From CAYWTS01 sp964461265 (GTDB lineage: Bacteria; Bacteroidota; Ignavibacteria; Tepidaquicellales; OLB5): a DNA stretch of 64,000 bases. The position numbers and the translations under genes were made by a program. Shown here piece by piece: positions 8,914 through 18,127 of this stretch. The notes beneath the pieces were generated by a model. That model did not search any database. It was given only the letters and a program-made list of their open reading frames with translations, and had not been told where the DNA came from. The DNA lies in NCBI GenBank assembly GCA_964461265.1, contig CAYWTS010000003.1:62001-126000 (forward strand), written 5' to 3'. Each line of letters begins with the position of its first letter. Position 1 is the stretch's first letter.

Positions 8914-10656
8914 TTATTTAATTAAAACCAGCTTCTTTGTATCCCTGAAATACCCTGCCATAAGTGTATAGAAATATACTCCTGCAGCAAAGTTCTTTCC
9001 GTCAAATACAGCTTCATACGACCCCGGCTGTAACAATTTATTAACAAGGGTTACGACTTCCTTGCCAAGAATATTATATACCCTCAATGTTACATGTATT
9101 TCTTTATTAACATCATATTTAATTTTCGTAACAGGATTAAACGGATTCGGATAGTTTTGGTAAAGCTTAAATTCATTGGGAATACCGGCACTAATATTTT
9201 TTATACCAATGGATTGACCCTCAATGAGTGTAATTATTCTATCCGGGTTTATAATTGTAAAGTTTTGAACCAATCCGCTTTGCCATCGGACAATAACACT
9301 ATCAATAACACTTGCATTTCCAAGCCCAAACTCAACAGGAAGCGAGTTCTGCCCTTTACCTCCCGAGCCTCCTTCTACTTCACGTATCTGCCTGAGTGAA
9401 CCGGTTACAACCGTTACCCTTGAACCTATTGCCGAACGGTTAGTATTTACGCCAATAAGTTTAAAAATTATCCAATGATTGCTGTTGCCTGCATTGTTCT
9501 GGTACAAGCGATTTTCGGTTCCGTTGTTATTTAGATACAAATCCATAAAGCCATCGTTGTTAAAGTCGCCCCACGAGATACAGCTTGAGTGTCTCAAGTC
9601 TCCCATGCCAGCCTGTGAAGCAACATCAGTAAATATTGTATCATCGTTTCTGTACATTTTATCAGCATTGTTCTGTCCTTTGGCAACATAAAGGTCAAGG
9701 TCACCGTCGTTATCGTAGTCAGCCCAGCCACAGGAGTATGATTGGCCTGCGTCATTTAAACCGAGTGTAAGGGTAACATTTGTAAATGTCCCATTACCAT
9801 TGTTTCTGAACAGCTGGTTCATACCGGTATAGTTTGCAACATAGAGGTCTAGATAACCGTCGTTGTTATAGTCACCCCACTCAGCACCCCATGAGTAAAA
9901 AGTAGTTACCAAACCTGAGGTTTGTGTAACGTCAGTAAACGTGCTGTCTCCGTTGTTTCTGTAAAGATAATTAGATGCAGGACCCGGAATAAGTGTTTGG
10001 TTTCCGCAGAACAGGTCAATGTCTCCGTCATTATCATAATCACCCGATGCAAGGCACAATGTTGAGTTGCTGTCGGTTAATCCTACCTGATATGCTGCAT
10101 TTGTAAAGCTTGTTAAATTATCATTCCTGAAAAGGTAATTATAATGAGGAGGAATTCCGTCATTGGCAAATACAGCATCTATTTTGCCGTCATTATTATA
10201 ATCGAGCCAGTTAATAGAACCGCCCCAAGCCATAAAATTTAATCCCGCATTAGTTGTAAAATTAATAAATGAAGCACTTGTGTTTTTGTAAAGTAATAAG
10301 GTAGTATCGGGATTGCTGTAACTATAGTTCCCTATCATTACATCTATAAAACCATCGTTATTGAAATCTGCACATGAAATACCTCTGACGGGACCGGAAT
10401 AGTTTACACCCCAAGCTGTTGACTGTTCTGTAAACGCTGTTCCATTATTATTTATCCAGAGCTTATTGGGGTTCCGGTTATTAACAAGGAAAATATCCAG
10501 AAAACCATCGTTATTCACATCAACAAATACCACACCCTGTGCTGCACCCGGGTCGTTTACACCGAGAGTTACAGCGACATCAGTGAAAGTTACCTGTGAA
10601 AGTATAGTTAAAGGTAGAAATAAAATAATTAATAAAGTGAGTAAAGATTTTTTCAT
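8914..10656 (-). CDS. FG-GAP/VCBS repeat protein with ASPIC/UnbV and Por sorting domains
   Basis: 580 residues, secreted. Signal peptide MKKSLLTLLIILFLPLTILSQ. Residues about 25-390 hold roughly seven FG-GAP/VCBS propeller repeats with calcium-loop motifs (DVNNDGFLDIFLVNN, DYDNDGDIDLFCGN, DYNNDGYLDLYVAN). An ASPIC/UnbV domain follows (GSRVTVVTGSLRQIREVEGG, 'VIVRWQSG'). The last ~85 residues are a type IX C-terminal sorting domain (QNYPNPFNPVTKIKYDV ... GVYFYTLMAGYF ... KKLVLIK). Predicted to be exported across the outer membrane and anchored or released. Ligand unknown. Confidence 0.9.
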   Translation of the reverse strand: MKKSLLTLLIILFLPLTILSQVTFTDVAVTLGVNDPGAAQGVVFVDVNNDGFLDIFLVNNRNPNKLWINNNGTAFTEQSTAWGVNYSGPVRGISCADFNNDGFIDVMIGNYSYSNPDTTLLLYKNTSASFINFTTNAGLNFMAWGGSINWLDYNNDGKIDAVFANDGIPPHYNYLFRNDNLTSFTNAAYQVGLTDSNSTLCLASGDYDNDGDIDLFCGNQTLIPGPASNYLYRNNGDSTFTDVTQTSGLVTTFYSWGAEWGDYNNDGYLDLYVANYTGMNQLFRNNGNGTFTNVTLTLGLNDAGQSYSCGWADYDNDGDLDLYVAKGQNNADKMYRNDDTIFTDVASQAGMGDLRHSSCISWGDFNNDGFMDLYLNNNGTENRLYQNNAGNSNHWIIFKLIGVNTNRSAIGSRVTVVTGSLRQIREVEGGSGGKGQNSLPVEFGLGNASVIDSVIVRWQSGLVQNFTIINPDRIITLIEGQSIGIKNISAGIPNEFKLYQNYPNPFNPVTKIKYDVNKEIHVTLRVYNILGKEVVTLVNKLLQPGSYEAVFDGKNFAAGVYFYTLMAGYFRDTKKLVLIK

Positions 10657-10831
10657 TGCACTTAGGATAAAAGTTAAAGAAATGTTATTTCAAAAACATT
10701 AACAAAGAAAGAATAAATTCCATTCGAAATTAATTGATTAGTTTTATGATTACAATAGAATTACTACACAAGCAGATGAAAAATTGTTGTGGATTATTTT
10801 TAGATAAGATTAAAGAAACTGCTTAAATTAC

Positions 10832-10855
10832 CTGTGCCACAACTTTAAGTTGTAG
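10832..10855. repeat. Intergenic palindrome
   Basis: ACAACTTTAAGTTGT is a perfect palindrome around a central base, flanked by GCC and AGC. It lies in the 247-bp gap between the divergent FG-GAP gene start and the stop of the carboxylase gene. No T-tract on either strand, so it is better read as a short repeat than a terminator. Confidence 0.4.
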
Positions 10856-10903
10856 CAAGAATAGTAGCCACGAAATCAGAATTGCTAAGAAATTTAAGAG
10901 TTA

Positions 10904-12511
10904 TTATACCTGAATAACGCCTGGATTAAACTTAGGTATGTTAGGATTATTATTTGCAATTTCAAGGCAGTAGGAAACAACTTTTCTTGTCTCGGCAGGG
11001 TCAATAATACCGTCAATCCAAAGACGGGCTGCAGCATAGACAGGATCCATCTGACTATTATATCTGTCTTCGATTTCTTTGAGCAGTTTCTGCTGGTCTT
11101 CTTTGGAGATATGCTTTCCTTCTTTTTCCATTTGTTTAAGCCGGATTCCAAGCAATGTATTGCTTGCCTGAGAACCGCCCATAACGGCAACCGATGCAGT
11201 TGGGTAGGAAAAAATAAACCTGGGATCATAAGCTTTGCCGCACATTCCATAATTACCTGCTCCATAACTGTTGCCAACATAAATTGTGATTTTGGGCACA
11301 ACTGAGTTTGCAACTGCATTAACCATTTTAGCACCGTCTTTGATAATTCCGCCATGTTCTGCACGTGAGCCGACCATAAATCCGGTTACATCCTGCAGGA
11401 ATAAAAGTGGTATTTTCTTTTGGTTACAATTCATTATAAAGCGGGTGCCTTTATCAGCACTATCAGAATAAATCACACCGCCAACCTGCATTTCGCCACT
11501 GCCTTTAGAAACACGTGTTCGGGATACTGTCCTTTGATTAGCCACAATACCTACAGCCCAGCCATCGATTCTAGCATATGCAGTAATTAACGTTTTACCA
11601 TAACCGGCTTTGTAATCATCAATTTCAGAATTATCAACAATACGTGCAATCACTTCATACATATCGAACGGTTTTGTTCTGTCCTGAGGTATAATACCGT
11701 AAATTTCTTCTTCGGGATACTTAGGTTTCTGCGGATGTATTCTATCGAATCCGGCATAACCTCTTTTGCCAAACTTACCGATTAAGCTTCTTATTGTTTC
11801 AATACATTCTTCGTCGTTTTTCATTTTATAATCGGTTACACCCGAAATTTCACATTGAACCAAAGCACCTCCAAGTGCTTCATTATCAATATCCTCACCT
11901 ATAGCAGCTTTAACAAGATGCGAGCCCGCGAGGAAAACACTTCCGGTTCCTTCAACTATCAAAGCTTCATCACTCATTATAGGCAGGTATGCACCACCAG
12001 CAACACATGGACCCATTATAGCTGCAACCTGAGGAATCCCCATAGAACTCATAACAGCGTTATTCCTGAATATTCTTCCAAAATGCAGTTTATCGGGGAA
12101 TAGTTCATCCTGCAGCGGCAGAAAAATACCAGCAGAATCAACAAGGTATACAATGGGTAAATTGTTTTCCATCGAAATTTCCTGGGCACGCAGGTTTTTT
12201 TTGCATGTTAAAGGAAACCATGCTCCTGCTTTTACTGTGGCATCGTTTGCAACAATTACGCAATCCCTCCCTTGAATCTTACCTATGCCAAATACAGTAC
12301 CTGACGACGGGGCTCCGCCATATTCCTTATACATATCATCGGCTGTGAACATACCAATTTCGAGGAAATAGGAATCTTTATCAATGAGAAGGTTTATTCT
12401 TTCCCTGCAATGAAGTTTTTTACGTGAATGGAGCTTGGCTATTTCTTTCTCACCTCCACCAAGCTTAACCTTATCTGCGCGGGCTTTCAGCTTACGCAGC
12501 AGGTTTTTCAT
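10904..12511 (-). CDS. Acyl-CoA carboxylase carboxyltransferase (beta) subunit, methylcrotonyl-CoA carboxylase-like
   Basis: 535 residues, the family's usual length. Transfers carboxyl groups from carboxybiotin to an acyl-CoA. N-terminal crotonase-type half: SRKKLHCRERINLLID, 'GGAPSSGTVFGIGKIQGRDCVI', LPLQDELFPDKLHFGRIF and GPCVAGGAYLPIMSDEALIV. C-terminal half: FLQDVTGFMVGSRAEHGG and YGAGNYGMCGKAYDPRF, forming the oxyanion-hole loops. The 'LPLQDE-FPD-HFGRIF' block is closest to methylcrotonyl-CoA carboxylase beta (leucine breakdown), but propionyl- or geranyl-CoA specificity cannot be excluded. No biotin carboxylase or biotin carrier gene is in the window. Confidence 0.9.
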   Translation of the reverse strand: MKNLLRKLKARADKVKLGGGEKEIAKLHSRKKLHCRERINLLIDKDSYFLEIGMFTADDMYKEYGGAPSSGTVFGIGKIQGRDCVIVANDATVKAGAWFPLTCKKNLRAQEISMENNLPIVYLVDSAGIFLPLQDELFPDKLHFGRIFRNNAVMSSMGIPQVAAIMGPCVAGGAYLPIMSDEALIVEGTGSVFLAGSHLVKAAIGEDIDNEALGGALVQCEISGVTDYKMKNDEECIETIRSLIGKFGKRGYAGFDRIHPQKPKYPEEEIYGIIPQDRTKPFDMYEVIARIVDNSEIDDYKAGYGKTLITAYARIDGWAVGIVANQRTVSRTRVSKGSGEMQVGGVIYSDSADKGTRFIMNCNQKKIPLLFLQDVTGFMVGSRAEHGGIIKDGAKMVNAVANSVVPKITIYVGNSYGAGNYGMCGKAYDPRFIFSYPTASVAVMGGSQASNTLLGIRLKQMEKEGKHISKEDQQKLLKEIEDRYNSQMDPVYAAARLWIDGIIDPAETRKVVSYCLEIANNNPNIPKFNPGVIQV

Positions 12512-12593
12512 GTTGTCCTCACGTTCACGGAACGTGATATCCTGTACTATATTCGTTTTTATCTGTGCTATAGTATTAAAAGCCGGTTAAAAT

Positions 12594-13880
12594 TTATGCG
12601 TATGCTTTGTTAGATTGAGTTGAGAAAATCGGACTGTCTTTTTTCAAAATAACATCTTTTGTAATTAAGCATTTTGTAACATTCTGCCTCGAAGGCAGTT
12701 TATACATTATATCTATCATGTATTCTTCAAGGATCGATCTTAGTGCTCTTGCTCCAGTTCCTTTCTGGGTTGCTCTTTTAACTACTTCTTTTAGCGCATC
12801 CTCCTCAAATTCAAGTTCCACACCCTCCATCCTGAACAGTTTCTTATACTGTTTAACTATTGCATTCTTAGGTTCGGTGAGGATTGACATCAAGGCATCC
12901 TCCGAGAGCGAATGCAGAACTGCTGCAACAGGAAGTCTTCCTGTAAATTCAGGGATCAATCCAAACTTAATCAGGTCATCGGGTTCTGCCTGTGACATAA
13001 GTTCATCAAACTTTTCAGTTTTTTTGCTGATAATTTCTTTGCCAAATCCAATAGATGACTGAGATACACGTCTTTGAATTATTTTTTCAAGCCCATCAAA
13101 AGACCCTCCGCAAACAAATAAAATATTTTTGGTATTAATGCTGATTAGCGGTTGTTCGGGATGCTTTCGACCGCCTTTGGGCGGAACATTTGATACCGTT
13201 CCCTCTATTATCTTAAGGAGTGCCTGCTGTACACCCTCACCGGAAACATCTCTTGTAATTGACACACTATCCGATTTTCTTGCTATCTTATCGATTTCAT
13301 CAATATAAATAATTCCGCGTTCTGCTCTCTTAATATCATAATTTGCCGACTGAAGCAAATGGACAAGTATTGTCTCTACGTCATCACCAACATAACCTGC
13401 TTCGGTTAATGTAGTAGCATCAGCAATTGCAAATGGAACCTCAAGAAGCTTGGCAAGAGTTTGTGCAAGAAATGTTTTGCCGCTGCCGGTAGGACCAATT
13501 AAAAGGATATTGCTCTTTTCTATTTCAACTTCATCAACATAGCTGAACTCATTTGAATCGATACGCTTGTAATGGTTATATACTGCAACCGAGAGTATTT
13601 TCTTTGCCCTCTCCTGCCCTATTACATACTGGTCAAGAAATTTCTTTATTGCTTCCGGAGTAAGGTCGGTTCTTGCAGGTGTGCTTTTCTGGATAAGTGA
13701 GGAGCTGTTCTGCTTTATTATTGTCATTGCATTAGTAATGCACATATCGCAAATATAGACCTTTCTGCCCACGTATGTTGAGGGACCGGCAATCATGCTG
13801 GTAACTTTATTAGCACTTCTTCCGCAGAATGAACAAACCGGAGTGTTGATGTTTCTGATGTTGGAACCTTTTGTGGTCAT
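12594..13880 (-). CDS. clpX: ATP-dependent Clp protease ATP-binding subunit ClpX
   Basis: 428 residues. Unfolds substrates and feeds ClpP. Zinc-binding domain with Cys16-x2-Cys19 and Cys44-x2-Cys47; AAA+ module with Walker A GPTGSGKT (residues 129-136), pore loop EAGYVGDD, Walker B IIYIDEID, sensor regions, and the ClpP-docking IGF loop ([10 protein letters not shown]). C-terminal ClpB_D2-like domain ends before residue 420. clpP is not adjacent, unlike the common clpP-clpX order. Two tRNA genes lie just upstream on the same strand. Confidence 0.97.
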   Translation of the reverse strand: MTTKGSNIRNINTPVCSFCGRSANKVTSMIAGPSTYVGRKVYICDMCITNAMTIIKQNSSSLIQKSTPARTDLTPEAIKKFLDQYVIGQERAKKILSVAVYNHYKRIDSNEFSYVDEVEIEKSNILLIGPTGSGKTFLAQTLAKLLEVPFAIADATTLTEAGYVGDDVETILVHLLQSANYDIKRAERGIIYIDEIDKIARKSDSVSITRDVSGEGVQQALLKIIEGTVSNVPPKGGRKHPEQPLISINTKNILFVCGGSFDGLEKIIQRRVSQSSIGFGKEIISKKTEKFDELMSQAEPDDLIKFGLIPEFTGRLPVAAVLHSLSEDALMSILTEPKNAIVKQYKKLFRMEGVELEFEEDALKEVVKRATQKGTGARALRSILEEYMIDIMYKLPSRQNVTKCLITKDVILKKDSPIFSTQSNKAYA

Positions 13881-13906
13881 GTATAAACTTTATAAAATTT
13901 CCTATG

Positions 13907-13988
13907 TGCGAGATAAGGGAGTTGAACCCTTACCCCTTTCGGGACTGGATCCTAAGTCCAGCGCGTCTGCCAGTTCCGCCAATCTCGC
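13907..13988 (-). tRNA. tRNA-Leu (anticodon TAG)
   Basis: 82-nt cloverleaf on the minus strand. The acceptor stem GCGAGAT/ATCTCGC pairs fully with discriminator A; the anticodon arm CTGGACTTAGGATCCAG gives TAG; a variable arm (CCCGAAAGGGG) and T-arm with GGTTCAACTCCC are present. A long variable arm is expected for a leucine class II tRNA. CCA is not encoded. Confidence 0.95.
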
Positions 13989-14102
13989 TGGTAACATAGT
14001 TCATCAAACTTAAACAAATATGTTTTGATTTTCAATAAACGTTTTAGTATTTATTGTAAATAAGTTAGGGAAATAATCTAAAGGTTTTGTTTAAGTTTAT
14101 AG

Positions 14103-14176
14103 TCGGCGCGACTGGACTTGAACCAGCGACCCCCACTACCCCAAAGTGGTGCGCTACCGGGCTGCGCTACGCGCCG
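14103..14176 (-). tRNA. tRNA-Pro (anticodon TGG)
   Basis: 74-nt cloverleaf on the minus strand. Acceptor stem CGGCGCG/CGCGCCG with A73; D-arm AGCGCAGCCCGGTAGCGC; anticodon arm CCACTTTGGGGTAGTGG with TGG; T-arm CTGGTTCAAGTCCAG. CCA is not encoded. It lies 114 bp upstream of tRNA-Leu on the same strand. Confidence 0.96.
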
Positions 14177-14222
14177 AACATTAAAAATACGATTTAGGAA
14201 TAACAAACTTAATTATCCGTTC

Positions 14223-14376
14223 CAAAATAAAAAAGCCCACTATAGAAGTGAAATAAGAAGATTCAATCCATGAGATACCTGCAAGTGCTAGAGACTTTAT
14301 ACTAACTTTCGGTTCGAAAACCATAGGACTACTCTCGGGGATCGTAGACAGGCAGACTTTAAGCTTGAGGGCAATA
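14223..14376 (-). ncRNA. Candidate structured RNA (6S-like size), unassigned
   Basis: This ~155-nt non-coding stretch lies between the M16 peptidase stop and tRNA-Pro. On the minus strand it begins with GCCC and ends with GTGGGC plus a TTTTTT tail that could close a long-range stem and act as terminator. Inside are a GGTTTTCGAACC hairpin with UUCG loop, a CTAC...GTAG hairpin around GATCCCCGAGA, and complementary GCCTG/CAGGT blocks. Size and layout recall 6S RNA, but no diagnostic consensus could be matched by eye. Confidence 0.35.
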
Positions 14377-14387
14377 AAAGAAACTAC

Positions 14388-17321
14388 TCAATACCCAAAA
14401 ATCTCTTCAAGCGTCAGAAATTTAACTTGCCCGTATTTTTCCAGAATATTTATATCCAGTTTTGATTTATCTCCAAGTACAAGTATCGTGTATTTTTTGT
14501 TCTTCACATTCTCCTGCTGAAACTTAACTATATCCTGCAGTGATAAACCCTGAACCGAATAATAAACATCTTTCTTTATATCATAATCGAGTCCGAGTTT
14601 TTGTGCTGAAAGATAGCTGAATAAAACCGATGCACGTGTTGTACGGGAAGTTTTTATCTGGTTCACTACGCTGTTCTTAGCCATACTGTAAGTAACCTCA
14701 GACTCTGGCATATTATTTAAAATATTGAACAATCCCTCCATAGCTTCCGGGAACTTATCAGATTGTGTCCCGATGTAAGCCCATATATAATGCGAAAGAT
14801 CTTTTCGCTGAGGTGTTGAATATGAAGCAAATGTAGCATAAGCTAACGCTTTCGATTCCCTTAATTCCTGGAATACTATCCCCGACATACCGCTGCCAAA
14901 ATATTCGTTATATAAGGAAATAATTGGTGCTTTCGTTTTATCATACGTCCCGCATTTAGAAAGCATTAGAATTTCTGACTGAACCATACCATCATAATTA
15001 ACAACGTATATCTTATTTTCATCTGTGCTTAATTCAGGAAATATCACTCTATCTGGAACAGGTTTAAGCTCAGAAGGTAAAAAATGTCTTTCAGTGATAA
15101 TCCGTTTCAGGTCATCTGTTTTTTCGGGACCATAATAGACAATTTTATGTTCATGATTAAGCAAATCTTTTAATAAATCAATTAACTCATCCGGCTTTAT
15201 GCTTTTTAACTCATTTTCCGATAAAATATTTGTATACGTGGATTTAGGACCGTATTTAGCATAACTGAACATAGCGTCCCATAGTATTGTTTCCTGGGAT
15301 AGCTTGTTATCAGCCCGGACCTTAAGAATATCTTTTATAAGATTATCCAGGGCGTTAATGTTTTGCTGGAGGTCAGATAAAAATTCCTCGAACAAAGCCA
15401 GTGCTTTTTCAAAATTATCGCTAAGCCCGCTAAGACTTACATAAACCTGGTCAGCTGAACTATACACTGAAAAAGAACACGCAAGCTTATAGAATTCCTC
15501 CTTCATTTGAGCAGGTGTAAACTTGGATGTCCCGAGATACTCAAGATAACTTATTGCAAGCTCCAGCCTTCTATCGTTATCGGTACCCATTTCAAACACG
15601 TAATACAAATTAAAAGTATTATTTTCTGTATTCTGTTTATAGAGAAGGGGTATCCTGCCGGCTATCGAATCTTGAAGGAGATCGGTTGAATAATCAATAA
15701 ATACGGGAGAAATCTCTGGCGCAGGCATATTAACTATTTGTTTCAGGAAATCAGACTGGTCAATTCGGTTTACTTCCACAGGTGTTATTTTAGGTTTAGT
15801 TATCTTGATAATGTTTTTATCTTCACCTTTTCTTTTATAAACAACAACGTAGTTATTGCTGTAATTATTTTTAGCAAACTCCATAATTTCTTGTTTTGTA
15901 ATTGCTGATAGCCTGTTTATCCTGTTAATATAATCTTCCCATTTTATTCCCTTAATAAAAGCGTCAACATACATTCTTGCCCTGCCTGCATTCGTTTCTA
16001 TGCCTTTTGTATATTCGTATTTCATGTTGTTAATAATAGCTTCCATAAGCCAGTCAGGGAAATTTCCTTTTTTAACCTCTTCTATTTGTTCAAGTAAAAG
16101 CTTTGTTAACTCTTCCATGGGCTGATTGTTCCTAGGCTGAGAATAAAAAATGTGCGTTGAATAATCAATCATAGCATAAGTAAATGAACCAGCACTAAGA
16201 ACTTTCTGGTTTTGTATAAGGTTTATATCAATTAATCCGGCAGTTCCGTTTGTTAGAATACGGTCAATGATTCTGATCATGTCAGCATCATGCGTTTTTG
16301 CACCGAGAAACCTGAAAGCCATCATCATTTGCTCAGCTTCGGGTCCATAAACATCTTTTTGTATAGGACTGGATATCGAATTTTCAACGGGGGATATGAA
16401 TTCGGGTACCTGCTTACTTAACATCTGACCCCATTTATCGTCTATCCACCGGATAGTTTGGTCGGGATCAAGGTCTCCTGAAAGACATATTGCCATATTA
16501 TTAGGAACATAATAAGTATGCAGATACTCAATAACTTTCCTCAAGGGGGGATTCTTAAGATGTTCTGTTGTCCCGAGTGTGGTTTGTGTACCATAGGGAT
16601 GTTTTTGGAATAATCCCGCAAATAAAGCCTCCCATATTTTACTTCCATCATCATCGAGTGAAATATTCTTTTCCTCATACACTGTTTCAAGCTCAGTATG
16701 GAACAGCCTCATAACCGGGTTGCGAAATCTTTCTGCTTCTATTGTTATCCATTTTTCGAGCTGGTTCGAAGGAATATCATTAACATAAACAGTTTGTTCA
16801 ACCGATGTGTAAGCATTAGTACCTTTAGCACCAATGTTACTGAGCATTTTATCGTATTCATTTGCAATGGCATATTTGGATGCAAGCAGTGAGACACTAT
16901 CAATTTGCCGGTATACTTTCTCCCTCTCTTTTTTATTCTTAGTTTTGTTATAGACATCATATAATTCAACTATTTTTTCGAGCAAGGGCTTTTCTTTCTC
17001 CCAATTTACTGTCCCAAACTTATCGGTTCCCTTGAAAAGCATATGTTCAAGGTAGTGGGCAAGTCCCGTTGCATCATGGGGGTCTTTCTTGCTTCCGGTT
17101 CCGACAGCGATGTAAGTTTGAATCCTCGGTTCATTCTTGTAAACTGTAAGATATACAGTTAAGCCATTGGGGAGTTTGTATATCCTTGTGTTTAACAGAT
17201 CATTAGCAACTGTTTCGTAAGTATATTTACCTTCAGTATGTAATATGGTTTGTGCACTTAGCTGTAAATGGATTAGAACAGTAACAATAATGAAATATAG
17301 AAAATATTTCTTTTTATTCAT
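14388..17321 (-). CDS. M16 family (insulinase/pitrilysin) metallopeptidase
   Basis: 977 residues, secreted: signal segment MNKKKYFLYFIIVTVLIHLQLSA. It has the two tandem M16 halves of pitrilysin-like enzymes. The catalytic zinc motif HxxEH is in GLAHYLEHMLFKGTDKFG (His89, Glu92, His93), with the distal glutamate in ELETVYEEKN about 110 residues later. The second half (about 540-970) is the inactive M16_C-type domain with 'FGSGMSGIVFQELRESKALAY'. Predicted periplasmic or outer-membrane associated zinc endopeptidase that degrades peptides. Monocistronic, followed by a structured region. Confidence 0.92.
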   Translation of the reverse strand: MNKKKYFLYFIIVTVLIHLQLSAQTILHTEGKYTYETVANDLLNTRIYKLPNGLTVYLTVYKNEPRIQTYIAVGTGSKKDPHDATGLAHYLEHMLFKGTDKFGTVNWEKEKPLLEKIVELYDVYNKTKNKKEREKVYRQIDSVSLLASKYAIANEYDKMLSNIGAKGTNAYTSVEQTVYVNDIPSNQLEKWITIEAERFRNPVMRLFHTELETVYEEKNISLDDDGSKIWEALFAGLFQKHPYGTQTTLGTTEHLKNPPLRKVIEYLHTYYVPNNMAICLSGDLDPDQTIRWIDDKWGQMLSKQVPEFISPVENSISSPIQKDVYGPEAEQMMMAFRFLGAKTHDADMIRIIDRILTNGTAGLIDINLIQNQKVLSAGSFTYAMIDYSTHIFYSQPRNNQPMEELTKLLLEQIEEVKKGNFPDWLMEAIINNMKYEYTKGIETNAGRARMYVDAFIKGIKWEDYINRINRLSAITKQEIMEFAKNNYSNNYVVVYKRKGEDKNIIKITKPKITPVEVNRIDQSDFLKQIVNMPAPEISPVFIDYSTDLLQDSIAGRIPLLYKQNTENNTFNLYYVFEMGTDNDRRLELAISYLEYLGTSKFTPAQMKEEFYKLACSFSVYSSADQVYVSLSGLSDNFEKALALFEEFLSDLQQNINALDNLIKDILKVRADNKLSQETILWDAMFSYAKYGPKSTYTNILSENELKSIKPDELIDLLKDLLNHEHKIVYYGPEKTDDLKRIITERHFLPSELKPVPDRVIFPELSTDENKIYVVNYDGMVQSEILMLSKCGTYDKTKAPIISLYNEYFGSGMSGIVFQELRESKALAYATFASYSTPQRKDLSHYIWAYIGTQSDKFPEAMEGLFNILNNMPESEVTYSMAKNSVVNQIKTSRTTRASVLFSYLSAQKLGLDYDIKKDVYYSVQGLSLQDIVKFQQENVKNKKYTILVLGDKSKLDINILEKYGQVKFLTLEEIFGY

Positions 17322-17348
17322 TGATGTAACTAATTAGTTTGATAATAA

Positions 17349-17375
17349 TAAAAAAAGCCCGCACCATAACGGGCT
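17349..17375 (-). terminator. Intrinsic terminator after the fatty-acid hydroxylase gene
   Basis: AGCCCG/CGGGCT stem with an 8-base loop, followed on the minus strand by TTTTTTT. It separates the gene at 17398-18057 from the M16 peptidase start. Confidence 0.85.
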
Positions 17376-17397
17376 TTATAAAGTAAAATTTATACTA

Positions 17398-18057
17398 TTA
17401 ATCTGGTACAAGTTTATTTAGTTCTGTTAATGTCTTATGTCTTTTCTGCTTAATGTATTTAGGTACAGTCATAAAAACGTAATCCCATAATGGATTACTT
17501 ACACCGTATGCAGTTTTATCATCCTCATAGTGATGTCGTGTATGATAAATATATAAGAACCGTCCAATTCCTTTTTTCATTGGAATATGGTGTGTTGCAT
17601 AATGTATTGAATCGTATGCAACATAGCCAAAAACAAATCCTGAAAAAATACTTAAATAATATTCTGAAAATACCGTCTTGAAAAGAAAATAAAATGCAAC
17701 CGCCAGAGGAATGCTAACCAGTAAAGGCATAACGAGCCGTGTTGAATCTCTTGGATAATCGTGATGGACACCATGCACTAAAAAATGAATTTTCTTACCC
17801 CACTCCGATTTCGGCATATAATGAAAAACCCATCTATGAATAGAGTATTCCGTAAATGTCCAAAGCAAAACACCGCACAGAAACATAATTACACTGTAAT
17901 AAGGGTTTGTATCTATAAAAGCAAAATATAACGAAATAATAATAACAGGAACATATACAATAACAGGTGTTGCTGGATGTATATGCGAAAAATATTCAAG
18001 AACCGGATTCTTGAATAATCTTACTGTTTCGTTTTTATTTGAAACATACATTGCCAT
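17398..18057 (-). CDS. Fatty acid hydroxylase superfamily membrane protein
   Basis: 219 residues. Four membrane segments and the di-iron histidine clusters of the sterol desaturase/fatty acid 2-hydroxylase superfamily: HRWVFH (about 95), HGVHHDYP (about 113), HYATHH (about 162) and HTRHHYED (about 180). The pattern is closest to FA2H/Scs7-type enzymes, which hydroxylate position 2 of sphingolipid or other fatty acyl chains. Sphingolipid-like lipids occur in Bacteroidota, so a lipid-hydroxylating role is plausible but unproven. Two start choices (MAMYV or the third residue) differ by two codons. Confidence 0.85.
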   Translation of the reverse strand: MAMYVSNKNETVRLFKNPVLEYFSHIHPATPVIVYVPVIIISLYFAFIDTNPYYSVIMFLCGVLLWTFTEYSIHRWVFHYMPKSEWGKKIHFLVHGVHHDYPRDSTRLVMPLLVSIPLAVAFYFLFKTVFSEYYLSIFSGFVFGYVAYDSIHYATHHIPMKKGIGRFLYIYHTRHHYEDDKTAYGVSNPLWDYVFMTVPKYIKQKRHKTLTELNKLVPD

Positions 18058-18127
18058 AAAATTTCAAATTAAAATTTCCTAAAGTTAGCAATAATTCCAT
18101 GAGATTTCAAATACTGTACAGCAAACA

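Noticed and set aside
10894..11364. Minus-strand ORF of 156 codons inside the carboxylase gene
   Set aside because: Different frame of a clear acyl-CoA carboxylase; no family pattern, low-complexity composition.
12512..12593. GTTCACGGAACGTGAT-like palindrome between carboxylase and clpX genes
   Set aside because: Short (ACGTTCACGGAACGT), no T-tract, position too close to the start region to call an operator with confidence.
14281..14345. tRNA-like T-loop sequence GGTTCGAAAACC near the two tRNAs
   Set aside because: No acceptor stem or anticodon arm can be built around it; kept only as part of a candidate structured RNA.
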